Shown here: piece after piece, positions 1-18,674 of the stretch
How the letters are laid out: each line of letters starts with the position of its first letter
Position numbering within the stretch: the first letter of the stretch is position 1
NCBI GenBank assembly: GCA_030141605.1
Contig: JAQGDQ010001937.1
Coordinates: 1 to 20,123, forward strand
Length of the DNA stretch: 20,123 bases
Direction: 5' to 3'
Source of the DNA: Tubiluchus corallicola
Lineage: Eukaryota; Priapulida; Priapulimorpha; Priapulimorphida; Tubiluchidae
Position numbers and translations under genes: made by a program
Notes under the pieces: generated by a model
What the model was told of the DNA's origin: nothing
The model's database searches: none
What the model saw: only the letters and a program-made list of their open reading frames with translations

Positions 1-9611
<9,611 letters not shown>

Positions 9612-9612
9612 C

Positions 9613-10497
9613 CTGAAATATTTTAGTTGGAAGTAGAAACGCCGAAAAAATGGCAAAAACGCTTGTACAGTATGCCGGCCACCAGATGCATAACCGATAA
9701 AAAAATTTTGTTTGCAAAACTTTAATACTAAAAATTTATAAAACCAAAAAGTATTAAAAATTTGACAAAAAATTAAAATTTGTTATAATTTTGCAAATTC
9801 TTTTGGAGATTCTTTTGTAATTTTACCTCAGATGTTAATAAATTTATTGATTAGTTGTGTTGAGAAAACGATCTTAGCACCATCTACGTAAACAAAGTTA
9901 CTATACAGTACATGGAGAAATTTGAGAATTTGGGTCAAAGTCTAGTTTCCGGAGAAATTAGTCCTGCAGAGAATAATAGAGTATCTGAATCGTCCAGCTT
10001 GTTACAGTCTTGTGACCGTGATGTTCCCAGGTAGCGTTTCCACGGATTGGCGTACTTGGGCTAGCCCTAGTACGGGCAGCGTCTGTTGACCTAGTTTATT
10101 TAGTAATAATAATTGAAAACGTCAATGTTGAATAATAATACATCTCATGAAGTAAAAGAATCATGTTCTGGGCTAGTAGAATGGCCAATATTAAATTTGG
10201 CTTCAACATTAATCTTTTTGAAGAGAAATAAACCCACATTTAGGCTATCCCAACATTTGCTTAAGGTATATCATTTTTTATTTTGTGTCGCTTCACAGAC
10301 AGGTGATCCGTTTCACTACCTCTTGGACAAATAATTGTTTTCTATTAAGTAAAAGTTTTATTTTTAAACTTGCAATTATTTCTGTAATATCTCTGTGCCT
10401 AGTTTTTCTCTTTAAAGCATTAGATACTTAGCTTAATGTTATTAACATAGAACATTTATTTTCTCCAATTAGTTTAGCATCAAAAGTTTTTTAAATA
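9613..10497. other. Region upstream of phosphoglucomutase
   Basis: AT-rich, no coding sequence recognised. It may contain the non-coding first exon and promoter of phosphoglucomutase (minus strand): the acceptor next to the ATG implies one. A possible donor on the minus strand is CTGAG-GTAAAA near 9830, but other candidates exist farther away (near 11878 and 13640). A slightly GC-richer part lies at 10000-10100. Confidence 0.4.
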
Positions 10498-10575
10498 TTA
10501 AGTAATTATAATAACGGAGCAGGGAAGGACCATAGGGTCATCTAGTCTCCTGCCCTTTCTTATAAATAGATTAGT
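10498..10575 (-). mobile_element. CR1-like LINE 3' end relic
   Basis: On the minus strand, gcaggagactagatgaccc and tatggtccttccctgc are followed by ttattataattactt. The words actagatgacc and ggtccttcc are typical of the 3' untranslated end of CR1-type LINEs, which then finish in a short microsatellite. The rest of the element was not recognised. Confidence 0.55.
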
Positions 10576-10920
10576 ATATTGAAAATTAACGGTGATGCTG
10601 CAGATAAGAAAAACAAAAACTAATAAGAAAATAATTATAATAAAAACAGTATAAATGATACAAATTATCCAAAAAAAACTGAAAACAAAAAATAATAAAG
10701 TTAGATACCTAAATCTAAACAAAACAATACAATTATTCAGTATTTAGGATTATTATATGTAGTAGTTTCAAATGGGGTCTTATTAACAGGGGAATTTGAC
10801 CAAGGTTAGTGAGTAAAGTTAAAAACTGAGAGTATGAAAAGAAAAAAATAAGCGTCAAAAAAGTGTAATATAGAAAAATTTATGAGAAAAGTAAGTATGA
10901 GAAAGAGCAACAATTACTTA
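10576..10920. other. AT-rich intergenic sequence
   Basis: Very A-rich on the plus strand, with no motif, gene or repeat I can support. Confidence 0.4.
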
Positions 10921-10922
10921 GG

Positions 10923-11085
10923 AGATAAATGTGGTTATAAGTGTGATAAAAGTGTGATAAATGTGATTATAAGTGTGATGTGATTATAAGTATGATAAAT
11001 GTGGTTATAAGTGTGATAAATGTGGTTATAAGTGTGATAAATGTGGTTATAAGTGTGACAAAAGTGTGATAAATGTGATAAATAA
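10923..11085. repeat. 21-bp tandem repeat (ataaatgtggttataagtgtg)
   Basis: Units of gtggttataagtgtgataa repeat with 21-bp spacing (GTGGTT at 10931, 11001, 11022, 11043), interrupted by variants with gtgattataag and aaaagtgtgat. About seven recognisable copies. Translated frames across it (YHTYNHI) have no meaning. Confidence 0.85.
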
Positions 11086-11986
11086 CTTATACGAATGAAG
11101 TTGTCATATGATAACAAATCTTAAAGCTCTGTTGTTAATAAGCAGCAACAAATGCGAATTGAATGAAATGGTTAAAGTGTCTTAAAACACTGTAAATGCT
11201 CATTTGTTTTAATCAAAATAACTTGTTCTATGTATAACACAAAAGACGTCCTTTAATGTGGTCTTAGTTGCCTCCAAAATGTCCTCAAATACAAATGCGG
11301 GCGACAGGAGCTCGGAAGCCGGGGGGGGGGTACAACGCTCCCACACAATTTTACTCATATCTAGTCACGTGATCAAAAGAAGGGTCACTCCTTTAAATAC
11401 ACGAATAGGTTTTATTTTGACTAGCGTTTACGTTTAATGTGAATTTTTTAAGTATCACAGTATAACGTATAATTGCCGGAGTAATAATTTTTTTGTCACA
11501 CGCCCGGTTGAGAATTTTACAGTTTATTTGCACGTTCAGTTCTTATACTTTCTTGACACAATCATATAAATGTGTACTTTTTTAAATTTAAATTGCAAAA
11601 CTCAATGACTAAATTATACATTGTTGTTTTAGCATATTAACGGCCGAGTATTGTTGCCGCTTATAGCATAAATATTCGTTCGTGAGATTATATGGTGATC
11701 GATAATTATACGATAATTTAGTAATGTGAAACAAAAAACTAAGAAACAAAGTGTGTAAAAAGTATTGAAAAATTTAAAACATTACTGCTAAATAGTGGGG
11801 TTTAATCAAACTTTAATTTCAACTGATTTTAAATATTCCACGTTTCAGCCTTAAATAAATTTTAGTTTAAGTTTTACCTGCTTAATTTTGCAATTTTACT
11901 GACAGATGCAACTTTCTTTGCAAGACAATTATGCAGGACCATAATTCCTGAAATTTTTTTGTATATGCATGGAATTCTGGCCTCAT
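11086..11986. other. Intergenic region with G10 tract and E-box
   Basis: No gene seen. Contains a run of ten G at 11321-11330 in a locally GC-rich patch (11295-11345), and cacgtg at 11367-11372. The stretch 11879-11961 (gcaattttactgacagatgc and aggaccataattcctga) recurs at 13083-13164. Promoter function is possible but not shown. Confidence 0.4.
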
Positions 11987-12396
11987 TAAGCCTTTTCACA
12001 GTTTAGTTGTGCGCACAGCACCGCATCTTAACTACAACCGTCACATGACATGTGGGTAAAGCAAATGCGTCTGCTGCATCAGTCTGTGCATAGATTGATT
12101 TACAAGCAGGATCTTCTTTGGGAACAAGAAAAAATGGTCTAGGTTAGGTTCTGGCTAGCTCATGTGGGTAAAGTAAATGTGTCTGCTGCATCAGTCTGTG
12201 CGCAGATTGATTTACTAGCAGGATCCTGTTTGGGAACAAGAGAAAATGGTCTAGGTTAGGTTCTAGCTAGCTGCTAAAACTGTTACTATTACAACAGCAT
12301 GAGCGTTGTCAAGCGTACTCAAATGCATTGTCTGGTACACTTAACCTTTGACCGTTTCACGATCATCATCAATCACTGGAACTGTGAAAAGGCTTA
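11987..12396. mobile_element. Candidate MITE with 17-bp terminal inverted repeats
   Basis: The left end taagccttttcacagtt (11987-12003) is the exact inverse of the right end aactgtgaaaaggctta (12380-12396). The 410-bp body has no coding capacity and contains a 112-bp tandem duplication. A related right end occurs alone at 6831-6905. Flanks are ctcat on the left and ttaacc on the right; a clean target duplication is not evident, though TTA or TTAA could overlap the ends. Family not assigned. Confidence 0.7.
12049..12272. repeat. 112-bp tandem duplication inside the candidate MITE
   Basis: Two copies, starting catgtgggtaaag near 12049 and 12161, sharing tctgctgcatcagtctgtg and atggtctaggttaggttct with few differences. 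Located in the middle of the element. Confidence 0.92.
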
Positions 12397-12884
12397 TTAA
12401 CCCGACGTTCTAGATGATTGATTGTAGTTGCTTTTTCACGGAAAAGTTCAGTACCATTTTAAATGTCGATTCTAAGAGTAATTCTTTGTGGTACCTAGTC
12501 TTAGTTGTCTGTCTGTTTACTCTCTAGTTTATTATTAAAATTATCATGAACATAAATGATTACATTAAAACTGGCCGCCATAGTAGCTTGTATCTCAGCT
12601 ATTGCTGGTTGAACTCATATAAATATTAAGGTCTCTGTTAACATTCATAGGTTAAGTAAACTCCATGTTTGTTTAGTCTATAAAGCTGAGCGATCCTGCC
12701 AAATATCGTCCAATAAAATGCCGCTTCGACTCGTTAACCAAACAGTGTTTATCGGAAGTTGTTCCTCACAGCTGTCGCTTATATATATGCGTGTTTCTCT
12801 ATGCATGTTACTGCTTGTATAATTTTTTAATGTGCTAACATACGCGATCTGAAAGATAAGTTTAGTGTTTGTGATTTGCCAAAA
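12397..12884. other. Intergenic sequence with TATA-like motif
   Basis: No gene recognised. cttatatatatgcg near 12779-12792 and tctataaagctgag near 12679 look TATA-like on the plus strand, but no transcript start can be assigned from sequence alone. Confidence 0.3.
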
Positions 12885-13025
12885 GAATGTGTAAACGACA
12901 GTGTAATCGATTGGCTACTTTAACAACTAATGAATGTGTAAACGACAGTGTAAACGATTGGCTACTTTAACAACTAATGAATTTGTAAACGACAGTGTAA
13001 ACGATTGGCTACTTTAACAACTAAT
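12885..13025. repeat. 47-bp tandem repeat, exactly three copies
   Basis: Units start gaatgtgtaaacgacagtgt at 12885, 12932 and 12979 (gaatttg in the last) and end tttaacaactaat. Only two base differences were noted between copies, so duplication is recent. Confidence 0.97.
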
Positions 13026-13082
13026 AATTTTGTTCTTAGTTGATTCGAGAGATGAGATTGTTTTAAGATTGTTTCCTTGTCT

Positions 13083-13164
13083 ACTGAACTCTGCAATTTT
13101 GCTGACAGATGCATTTTTCTTTTCAAATGAATCACACAGGACGATAATTCCTGAACTTGTTTTT
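13083..13164. repeat. Dispersed repeat related to 11879-11961
   Basis: gcaattttgctgacagatgc and gataattcctgaact match the block at 11894-11952 with scattered changes. Two copies 1.2 kb apart, same orientation; origin unknown. Confidence 0.65.
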
Positions 13165-13317
13165 CACATTTGTGCCTTTTGCTGATTGAACAATTCTAAG
13201 CTGAAGACTTGAAATTTACAAGCTACAGATGTTTAGAGCTCATATTAGTGCTCAAAATGTGCTGTGTTTAATTACAATTCGTACAAATTTTGTGTTCATA
13301 TTTTATTTGAAAATAAA

Positions 13318-13648
13318 TGATCACTCTGTTCTGGATACGGTACTAAGTGTGTAATTAGTGATGTGATCAATGAGTGATTTTATTAACCAGCAAATCTGAA
13401 TGAGTTTATGCCGCTTTACGTTGATAAATGATCACTCTGTTCAGGATACGGTACTAACTGTATAATTGGTGATGTGATCAGTGCGTGATTTTATTAACCA
13501 GCAAATCTGAATGTGTTTATGCCGCTTTACATTGATAAGTGATCACTCTGTTCAGGATCCGGTACTAAGTGTGTAATTGGTGGTGTGATCAATGAGTGAT
13601 TTTATTAACCAGCAAATCTGAATGAGTTTATGCCGCTTTACCTTGGTA
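13318..13648. repeat. 111-bp tandem repeat, three copies
   Basis: tgatcactctgttc starts units at 13318, 13429 and 13540. Each contains ggatacggtacta (ggatccggtacta in the last), ttattaaccagcaaatctga and tttatgccgctttac. Differences are a few substitutions per unit. Confidence 0.97.
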
Positions 13649-13837
13649 TTAACTCAAGTGGCATACTGGAAACAAGTGTAAATGCATTGTTGTTTAGCAA
13701 AGTACTTTTTAATTACGTATGACCTCAATTCTAAATGCATAAAAACTTCGCATTGTGTTAAATGACATAATTTATGCTTCGAGGAGTGTTAATTACCATT
13801 GGCAAAGTCATTTTCTTAGCGTGTCTGCGTCGTGAGC

Positions 13838-13843
13838 TCAGTT
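13838..13843 (+). promoter_or_regulatory. Possible initiator (TCAGTT) of the plus-strand gene
   Basis: tcagtt lies 39 bp before the ATG and matches an arthropod-type initiator TCAKTY. A CTCF-like decamer (cagatggcgc on minus) follows at 13851-13860. Weak evidence: the hexamer is common and the first exon may be further upstream. Confidence 0.25.
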
Positions 13844-13878
13844 GACGTAAGCGCCATCTGCACTGCAACTACATCACA

Positions 13879-14039
13879 ATGGCAGGCGTGTTTCAGAACT
13901 GTGGCAGCTCTTCTTCTTCTTCGTCTAGCGTGAACACTGGCGAGACCAGTCCGCTCTTGCCTAGAACTGTAAGTCAGCCAGTCATGTCTAAAAACAACGA
14001 CCACAGAAGATCTACAGGAAAGTCTCTCCTTAGGAATAA
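13879..14039 (+). CDS. Unidentified gene, exon 1 (N-terminal 53 codons plus two bases)
   Basis: ATG at 13879 in a favourable context (atcacaATGG), donor GTAAGT at 14040. The peptide MAGVFQNCG is followed by seven Ser, then VNTGETSPLLPRTVSQPVMS and KNNDHRRSTGKSLLRN. ETSPLL (residues 22-27) fits the acidic dileucine sorting signal [DE]xxxL[LI], seen on cytosolic tails of endosomal and lysosomal membrane proteins; this is suggestive only. I do not recognise the protein. A second GTAAGT inside the exon (13969) would give an out-of-frame join with exon 2. The intron begins directly with a 45-bp tandem repeat. The gene diverges from phosphoglucomutase and continues past the window. Confidence 0.8.
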
Positions 14040-14040
14040 G

Positions 14041-14172
14041 TAAGTTGCAGTGGCGCCGTCTTGCGGTAGTAAAAAGCACTATAAATAAGTTGCAGTGGCG
14101 CCGTCTTGCGGTAGTAAAAAGCACTATAAATAAGTTGCAGTGGCGCCGTCTTGCGGTAGTAAAAAGCACTAT
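14041..14172. repeat. 45-bp tandem repeat directly at the exon 1 donor, 2.9 copies
   Basis: Units start taagttgcagtggcgccgtc at 14041, 14086 and 14131. The first base of the array is the T of the donor GT. In units 2 and 3 the preceding base is A (aaataagttg), so the GT is lost and only one functional donor remains. Copies are otherwise identical. Confidence 0.97.
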
Positions 14173-14444
14173 CTTGAATAGCTGATTTTTGAGTATGTAA
14201 TGTTTTTTGCCTGTCACGGGTCTTATCAAGTGCAGATAAGGTTGCCATCACTCTGGAATTTTCCTGGAGTCTCCCGAAATTCAGTCATAGATTCGTAGTT
14301 CGGGTCGGATTTTTGGAAAAATTCTGAAATCTAGTGAAGTGGAAAATACAACCTATTGAAACTTTGCAAAAGATTAAACCAAAAAACAGCCGAGACTCTG
14401 TTACTAATGTAGTAAAGTTTTTAAATTAAATTTAATCATTTGTA

Positions 14445-14981
14445 TGGCTTCTTAAATTTAATCACTTGTATGGCTTCTTCATTTCACCCATCTACAATCA
14501 CTTGTCTGGCTTCTTCATTTCACCCATCTACACTTGTCTGGCTTCTTCATTTCACCCATCTACACTTGTCTGGCTTCTTCATTTCACCCATCTACAATCA
14601 TTTGTCTGGCTTCTTCATTTCACCTGTCTACAATCACTTGTCTGGCTTCTTCATTTCACCCGTCTACATTTGTCTGGCTTCTTCATTTCACCCATCTACA
14701 ATCACTTGTCTGGCTTCTTCATTTCACCCGTCTACATTTGTCTGGCTTCTTCATTTCACCCATCTACAATCACTTGTCTGGCTTCTTCATTTCACCCGTC
14801 TACATTTGTCTGGCTTCTTCATTTCACCCATCTACAATCACTTGTCTGGCTTCTTCATTTCACCCATCTACAATCACTTGTCTGGCTTCTTCATTTCACC
14901 CATCTACAATCCCTTGTCTGGCTTCTTCATTTCACCCATCTACAATCACTTGTCTGGCTTCTTCATTTCACCCATCTACAT
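14445..14981. repeat. 36/32-bp pyrimidine-rich tandem repeat, about 16 copies
   Basis: tggcttcttcatttcaccca starts units at 14471, 14507, 14539, 14571, 14607, 14643, 14675, 14711, 14743, 14779, 14811, 14847, 14883, 14919 and 14955, with a diverged one at 14445. Two unit lengths alternate: 36 bp (ctacaatcacttgtc) and 32 bp (ctacatttgtc or ctacacttgtc). All three plus-strand frames are open over long distances; these are not genes. Confidence 0.97.
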
Positions 14982-15455
14982 TTTTCACCAATTTTTGCTG
15001 CAGCGGCAAACAGGTTTTTTTAGAATCTAAAAACACGTAGTTTATATTTCTTGATTTTAGTTTCTGAAAAATATCTCATAAGCAAGAAATGTTTGGTTTC
15101 CTCGACTCCGTTGAGGGACGCACCAGGGGAGCTACAGACCCCTAGTTAACTCTTTACTCCTGACTTCAGCTCATGACAGGGTGGCAGCCCTAAGTGTAGA
15201 CATTGACGTTAAATTTGAAGAAAAAGAAATTCAGATCGCACAAAAGTTTCCACACAAAGCCCATATCACTTAGCATTAGACTTACGTGTTTGAAAGACTT
15301 GTGTAACTTGAGAAGAAATTCTCAATTTAGTAATTTAGAATGTTCTTGCCAAATGACTTACTGACTTACCAACTGACTAAATGGCTTACAAAAAACATTT
15401 TGTTAATACTATTGGCAAGATAAAGTAATTTGTGCATTTCGTTAATTTGTGTTAT

Positions 15456-15820
15456 GAATTATTTTTTAAACTTCACGAAATGTTGTCTAAACTTTTCCTA
15501 GTAAAACTAGTAGTTTTCCATAAATCTAAAATTTAAATCATGGTGAGGTGAATAGTTGAGTGGTCACATTATGTGCTTGCATTACTCAAGCTTAATGAAA
15601 TCAAACAAACAGCAACGACAACGGCACGAATGCTCTGATTATTTTTTCAAACTTCACTAAATGTCGTCTAAACTTCCAGCTTTTCATAGTAAAACTAGTA
15701 GTTTTCCAGAAATCTCAAATTTAAATGATGGTGAGTATGGTGAGGTGAATAGTTGAGTGGTCACATTGTCTGCTTGCATTACTCAAACTTAATGAAATCA
15801 AACAAGCAGCAACGACACAC
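15456..15820. repeat. 180-bp tandem duplication, two copies
   Basis: attattttttcaaacttcac, then agtaaaactagtagttttcc and gtgaatagttgagtggtcac occur in both copies, offset by about 180-190 bp (15458 and 15638). The second copy has a small extra gatggtgagtatggtgag stretch and no cggcacgaatgc end. Confidence 0.9.
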
Positions 15821-15930
15821 AATTCAAGATTGTGAATAAATTCAACACGGTTAGGGTACCATAATTACTGTTGCTTTAGTAACACTTTGACGTACATTCA
15901 TGGATCAAATATTCACCACCCCGTATCTCT

Positions 15931-16047
15931 TAAAAACACAACACACAACCCAAAACAAATAAAAAAACTAATTAAAATATCAAACAACTTCAGAAAACAA
16001 ATTACATTAATTTAAAAAACAACAACAAAAACAAACAAACAACCGCT
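15931..16047. repeat. A/C-rich low-complexity region
   Basis: Almost G-free stretch of (CA), (CAA) and A runs similar in texture to 8537-8633, but with some T. No coding meaning. Confidence 0.75.
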
Positions 16048-16505
16048 AATGAAGCTAAAATACAAATTACTGACCTTATTAATAAACTTTTAACACACAC
16101 AATGAGTCAGTGACGTTTTACCAGGTGGTACAAATACTTCAAATTTTGTTGAAAAATTTCCTTTTCAAATTATGTAAGTCTTTCAAACAAATTAAGTAAC
16201 AAAACTTTAAGTGGAAAACTTTCTGGGATATACTTTAGACTTCCCCTTTCCTTCCCTTTAATGATTTCTCCAGGTAAACAAGATCTTAACAGGTAAAGTT
16301 TACTAGTGCAGTGACCCAATTTTTCCGATAACATTTGATTGAACGATATCGCAAGATGTGTAGACTTTGATGTGATGTGTATTGAAATTGCTTACTGTTT
16401 AACATCGAGTATAAATATTTACATTCGTGTCAACAGCAACCAGTCTGTAAGGATTGAGTGAAATCTTCACACGTAGATGGACACCAATCCTGCTTGTACA
16501 TTATG

Positions 16506-16506
<1 letters not shown>

Positions 16507-16547
<41 letters not shown>

Positions 16548-16600
16548 TTATTTCAATCCAGCAATACATATACAATACATCAACATACAATACTATTCAA
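16507..16600 (-). mobile_element. (TCAA)10 microsatellite with LINE-like 3' tail on the minus strand
   Basis: Ten perfect TCAA units at 16507-16546. On the minus strand this reads ...attgctggattgaaataaa followed by (TTGA)n, a form typical of CR1-like LINE ends terminating in a short tandem tail. The element body upstream is not recognised. Confidence 0.5.
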
Positions 16601-16712
16601 ACAAAAAGAAACAGTATAGGTAAAAAAACGTTGATGAAGTCAAATTAACCAAATGAAAGAGTTGCTGTATGACACCTTGAAAGTTTGGCTTGTTAAGGTG
16701 GCAGAAATGAGT

Positions 16713-17108
16713 GAATGAAAGAATGGTTAGGATCAGAAGAAATGATGGAATGAAAGAATGGTTAGGGTTAGTAGACATGATGGAATGGAAAAAAATAGAT
16801 TAGGGATAGGAAGAAGGAAGGGAGGGGAGGATGAGTGAATGAAAGAATGGTTAGGGTCAGAAGAAATGATGGAATGGAAAAAATACTAAGATTAGGGATA
16901 GGGAGAAGGAAGGGAGGGGAGGATGAGTTAATGAAAGAATGGTTAGGGTCAGAAGAAATGATGGAATGGAAAAAAATAGTAAGATTAGGGATAGGGAGAA
17001 GGAAGGGAGGGGCAGATGAGTTAATGAAAGAATGGTTAGGGTCAGAAGAAATGATGGAATGGAAAAAAATAGTAAGATTAGGGATAGGAAGGAGGAAAAG
17101 AGAAGAAA
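16713..17108. repeat. 93-bp purine-rich tandem repeat, about 4 copies
   Basis: gaatgaaagaatggttaggg starts units near 16713 (partial), 16748, 16837, 16929 and 17022. Each full unit contains attagggatagggagaagga followed by agggaggggagg, a run of four G-tracts able to form a G-quadruplex on the plus (transcribed RNA-like) strand. Open frames across it are accidental. Confidence 0.93.
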
Positions 17109-17319
17109 TGCTTGCTACCTTTGGAAGTCTCGATCAAAAATTGTTTTCCTAAAAGCTAGAATCTCACCCGGTTTTAGAACAATAAAGATATCTTTTATCA
17201 CTAGTAAATTAAATTGATTATGAGAGTTCCACTTTTCGGGTTGTGTATTCATATTTCTGCCTTTGCTTCTCAGGTTGTAACCCTGAGTGACCATTGGCCT
17301 TGAACTTGGGACAATTTTT

Positions 17320-17380
17320 ATAAAAAGTAGGTTGTGAAGTTGGCACACATTACAAAATAAATTTATTATTATTATTATAA
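17320..17380 (+). mobile_element. Possible non-LTR element 3' tail, (TTA)n
   Basis: tggcacacattacaaaataa is followed by atttattattattattata, resembling a LINE or SINE tail ending in a trinucleotide repeat. No body recognised. Confidence 0.3.
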
Positions 17381-17385
17381 ACGGC

Positions 17386-17712
17386 AATTACTAGCTGATA
17401 AAATTTGTATCGTCATCATTTGCATTCTTATATGTTCTAAAACACGACGCATACCACCTGCTGACGCCATGCACTCCTATCCGCCACTGCTGCCCTCTAG
17501 CTGGTTCAATTTGTATCGTCGTCAGTTTGCATTCTTATATGTTCTAAAACACGGCACATCCCACCTGCTGACGCCATGCATTCCTATCCACCACTGCTGC
17601 CCTCTAGCTGGTTAAATTTGTATCGTTGTCATTTGCAATCTTTTATGTTCTAAAACACGGCACATGCCCCCAGCTGACGCCATGCACTCCTGTCCACCAC
17701 TGTTGCCCACGA
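17386..17712. repeat. 106-bp tandem repeat, three copies
   Basis: aatttgtatcgtc starts units at 17402, 17508 and 17615. Each has atgttctaaaacacggcaca (or acgacgcat), gctgacgccatgca and ccaccactgctgccctctag. The third copy diverges at its end (gttgcccacgat). Copies 1 and 2 contain a CTCF-like decamer at 17490-17499 and 17597-17606 (minus). Confidence 0.95.
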
Positions 17713-17890
17713 TGCATCTTCCTCAAATCTAGAATTGTATTTCCTAAATCTTTTTGTAGTATATCTATAAATGTCAGTAGCTGATTCCTTTCTGCTTTTT
17801 GTTTTTTGCAGAGCTTTATGTAATGGTCTAGAAAGAGGAGATTGTTGAGGTTGTCTTAGTGCATGTCCAATGCAATTCAATCTTCTTACT
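17650..17890 (-). pseudogene. Degraded LINE reverse transcriptase C-terminus
   Basis: The minus strand reads RRLNCIGHALRQPQQSPLSR then PLHKALQKTK, and after a variable stretch FEEDASWATVVDRSAWRQLG. The order GH.LR.P ... W ... A.DR..WR is the usual C-terminal tail of RTE/Jockey-like ORF2 proteins. The piece before RRLN contains a stop. The first part recurs at 18170-18265. Confidence 0.65.
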
Positions 17891-17924
17891 AGAATTTTTG
17901 TTTACTCCAAGCATTAAGTTTCTA

Positions 17925-18000
17925 CATCATCATCATCATCATCGTCGTCATGCGCCCGTCACGTCTATTGTAGACATTGGGCAGGCAGAATTCAAAAATA
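17925..18000 (-). mobile_element. RTE-like 3' end: (CAT)n with gtctattgtagacattgggc
   Basis: catcatcatcatcatcatcg is followed by cgtctattgtagacattggg caggc. This resembles, in reverse, the end of RTE-type LINEs or SINEs derived from them, where a short hairpin-like segment precedes a (GAT)n tail. Recognised by general resemblance only. Confidence 0.4.
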
Positions 18001-18089
18001 AAAGAAATCTGCCTTAGACAGGTAAATGCAGCAGTAATCCAGCAAAACAAACTAGACACTGCTACGTCAGTGGCTTGTCAGCACCATTT

Positions 18090-18345
18090 CCGTTAAATTT
18101 CTACGATGCCTGTACTTATGGCAGCAATAGTGGAACTCTTTGATACATACATGTTTTCTGCAGATTTCAAAGAGAGTGCTTTATGTAACGCTATAGAAAG
18201 CGGAGATTCTTGAGGTTGTCTTAGTGCATGTCCAATGCAATTCAATCTTCTTACTAGAATTTTTGTTTACTCGGAAAGTTAAATTTGTGCGATTCCCATA
18301 CTTGTAGCAGCAGTAGTGGAACTCTTTGATACTTACATGAAATGA
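18090..18345. repeat. Duplicated blocks including a second copy of the LINE segment
   Basis: 18175-18275 repeats 17812-17912 (ttgaggttgtcttagtgcat, ttcttactagaatttttgtt; minus strand again NCIGHALRQPQ). Block 18110-18155 (gcagcaatagtggaactctt) recurs at 18302-18342. So a unit of roughly 200-360 bp was duplicated after the LINE fragment inserted. Confidence 0.75.
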
Positions 18346-18674
18346 AACGATACTCCAGAAATGAAACAAACAGAAATCTTCCGTGTATCGTTGTTAATGT
18401 AAGCTATTCTAAGTGCATAATTATGTCATGCTGTCAGTACTAGTAGCAACAGAAATTAGAGTAGTGCAGCAAGACTTGTGAATGGAGATGTAGATCAGTA
18501 ACCTGAAATGTTGCAAGACTCGTTGCCGTTATCGGACACCGTTCTCGATTTTCTATTGGTTTAGTTGATAAACGGCAAAACTTCTAGGTTAGGTATGTCT
18601 CATGTCGGGTGACTAAACTCTACCATGTTTAAACTTCCACGGTAACTTATCGACCTCGTGGTCTATTTGCCTCA
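18346..18674. other. Unassigned intron sequence
   Basis: No repeat, exon or motif recognised in this part of intron 1. Confidence 0.4.

Noticed and set aside
13816-14251. Minus-strand frames over exon 1 and the 45-bp array
   Set aside because: Shadow frames of the plus-strand exon; the repeat part only translates the tandem units.
14440-15040. Three overlapping open frames (FISPIYNHLSGF-type repeats)
   Set aside because: Translations of the 36/32-bp array, open in all frames, no homology recognised.
14235-15192. Possible element with ends ggttgccatc ... gggtggcagccc
   Set aside because: The terminal match is only about 10-12 bp with mismatches and no target duplication; could be chance.
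16835-17217. Open frames across the 93-bp purine-rich repeat
   Set aside because: Repeat translation (MKEWLGSEEMMEWKKI) without start context or homology.
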